Positions 62,923 through 64,000 of a DNA stretch of 64,000 nucleotides are shown one piece after another (positions within the stretch are counted from its first letter, which is position 1; each line of letters begins with the position of its first letter). Position numbers and translations under genes: made by a program. The notes beneath the pieces are model-generated. The model saw nothing but the letters and a program-made list of their open reading frames with translations. It ran no database searches and was not told the DNA's origin. The stretch lies in contig NC_085857.1 in assembly GCF_034702125.1 (NCBI RefSeq), positions 53,970,046 through 54,034,045 on the forward strand, read 5' to 3'. The stretch is from Engraulis encrasicolus. Taxonomy: Eukaryota; Chordata; Actinopteri; Clupeiformes; Engraulidae.

Positions 62923-63532
62923 AGGGGAGCGTTGATGTGCGTTTCCCATGTCAGTGTTTGGTATTTACCATAATTCTCAGAGCACATGAGACTAACAGAC
63001 TATACTACATACTACTACTACTCATTTGAATAGCACATTAAGTATGAAATGAGATATAGATTCATGAAAACTGAAAAGTCCGCGACAAATATCCCGTTGC
63101 TCTTGGTCCTAGCTTTTAAATGCAACTTATTTAATGCTTTTATGTGCTTCGGGGGCTGAGATATTTAGGTTTTAAAGGCAGAGTGCACCTTGTCCCAAAA
63201 AGGGCTAGGCTAAAATGGGTTAATCCAATTCAGAATTCAAATACAGCATGTACACATTTCATTTTTTCCTGCAGTATTTGTGAACAAACATTTTTTTTAA
63301 TAATACCGGTATGAAAGCCATAACAGCAACATCATTTAAGATTCAGAGTACAAAATCGATGGAAAAAAAGCTGTTCAGAGCAAATCGAGGTGACTAGGAA
63401 GAATTCATGTGGTTTGTTTGTTCATTAAAGACAAAATACCCACACATTCCAAATACAGTTTGTATTCGAGGAACATTTGTAACTATTTTAATATAAAACA
63501 AATACAAATTACACATTTATAGAATAAAACAT
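62923..63532 (-). other. probable 3' UTR of the right-edge gene
   Basis: AT-rich, with no frames. If the terminal exon at 63533-63591 is real this is its minus-strand 3' UTR. ATTAAA at about 63488 (minus strand) is a possible weak poly(A) signal. Confidence 0.35.
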
Positions 63533-63591
63533 TTAAAAAAATGTGTCTGTTGTGAAGATCCCACTGCTCCCGAAGGAGTTGTCCGTTTGAC
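63533..63591 (-). CDS. candidate terminal coding exon of the same gene
   Basis: A long pyrimidine tract (TTTTTTTTTTTTCCTTTTCCAG on the minus strand, about 63592-63613) makes a strong acceptor. Exon bases from 63591 complete a glycine codon with the G at 63900. They then read QTDNSFGSSGIFTTDTFF and stop at TAA 63533-63535. A 3'-UTR-like A/T-rich stretch follows. The frame depends on a run of seven Ts just before the stop. The intron would be 308 bp and (CA)-rich. The product is unknown. Confidence 0.45.
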
Positions 63592-63900
63592 CTGGAAAAG
63601 GAAAAAAAAAAAAGACAAGAAAAGATTAAACGCATATTAGTGATCTATCTAAAATACTACAATAAAATATACAAACATAAAAACACATACTCGCACCCTA
63701 AAACACAGATGCAACAATGCACACAAAAAACTTCATGCATGTACAATACATGTACAATATCGAAAACACACGCACGCGTGCGCACGCACACAGTAACACA
63801 CACGTGTGCCGCGCGCACACACACTAGAGACACAGGCAGACACACACTAAAATAAACAGTAACCCCCACCCCACACACACATACACAGCTCTGTGGTACC

Positions 63901-64000
63901 TGTAATAAAAACTGGGAAGCGGCGCATTACATTCTGAGCCTGCAGGCGGACCAAGCAGGGCAGGTAGGGCGGCGGGTCACGTGACATGATGTCACAGTCG
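63901..64000 (-). CDS. internal coding exon of an unidentified gene (runs off the edge)
   Basis: Reading the minus strand from the window edge there are 33 open codons, starting DCDIMSRDPPPYLP and ending MRRFPVFIT. One further base (G at 63900) precedes a GT splice donor at 63898-63899 (ACAG|GTACC). Phase 1 fits the acceptor of the next exon exactly. I do not recognise the protein. No repeat-like features are seen in it. Confidence 0.5.

Overview
The window looks like repeat-rich teleost fish DNA. It holds replication-dependent histone genes with 3' stem-loops. It also holds L2, Rex1, Penelope-like and restriction-like-endonuclease LINEs, tRNA-derived SINEs, Tc1-derived fold-backs, hAT, Harbinger and piggyBac-type non-autonomous elements, a retrovirus-like LTR element and long (AC)n and (ATT)n tracts. 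I cannot name the species. An overabundant palindrome, TAGGCCTA, is a possible lineage marker.

Layout. 0-10.7 kb: short non-autonomous transposons (several with visible target-site duplications), a SINE, a THAP fragment and two large inverted repeats, one made from a Tc1 end. 10.7-27.5 kb: a head-to-tail segmental duplication with a unit of about 3.5-3.7 kb. Copy 2 is opened by a block carrying a nearly full L2 retrotransposon (16.3-19.5 kb) and a 135-bp minisatellite grown from a tRNA-derived SINE. The array ends at the 3' half of a restriction-like-endonuclease LINE (27.5-28.9 kb). 31.4-34.4 kb: a Penelope-like element split by a solo LTR and ending at telomere-like repeats. 35-37.5 kb: a broken THAP exon and nested DNA transposons.

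38.7-49.7 kb: the only clear host genes besides those at the right edge, namely H2A (minus), H2B (plus) and H4 (plus). H4 is split at codon 13 by a 961-bp hAT-type element with a perfect 8-bp target duplication. H2A and H2B are intact but carry unusual residues. A 5-kb nested transposon lies between H2A and H2B. 49.9-60.4 kb: a TTAA-flanked piggyBac-like composite that received a minus-strand LTR element (two 1043-bp LTRs that look identical, a tRNA-Trp-type primer site and a decayed gag) and a Tc1 fold-back. 61.2-62.9 kb: a deleted LINE. 63.5-64.0 kb: what appear to be the last two coding exons of an unidentified minus-strand gene, with matching splice phases.

The three histone genes would supply three of the four core nucleosome proteins in S phase. 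No H3 or H1 is visible, so this is a small orphan cluster and not a full histone array. Everything else is mobile-element material, much of it dated relative to its neighbours by nesting.
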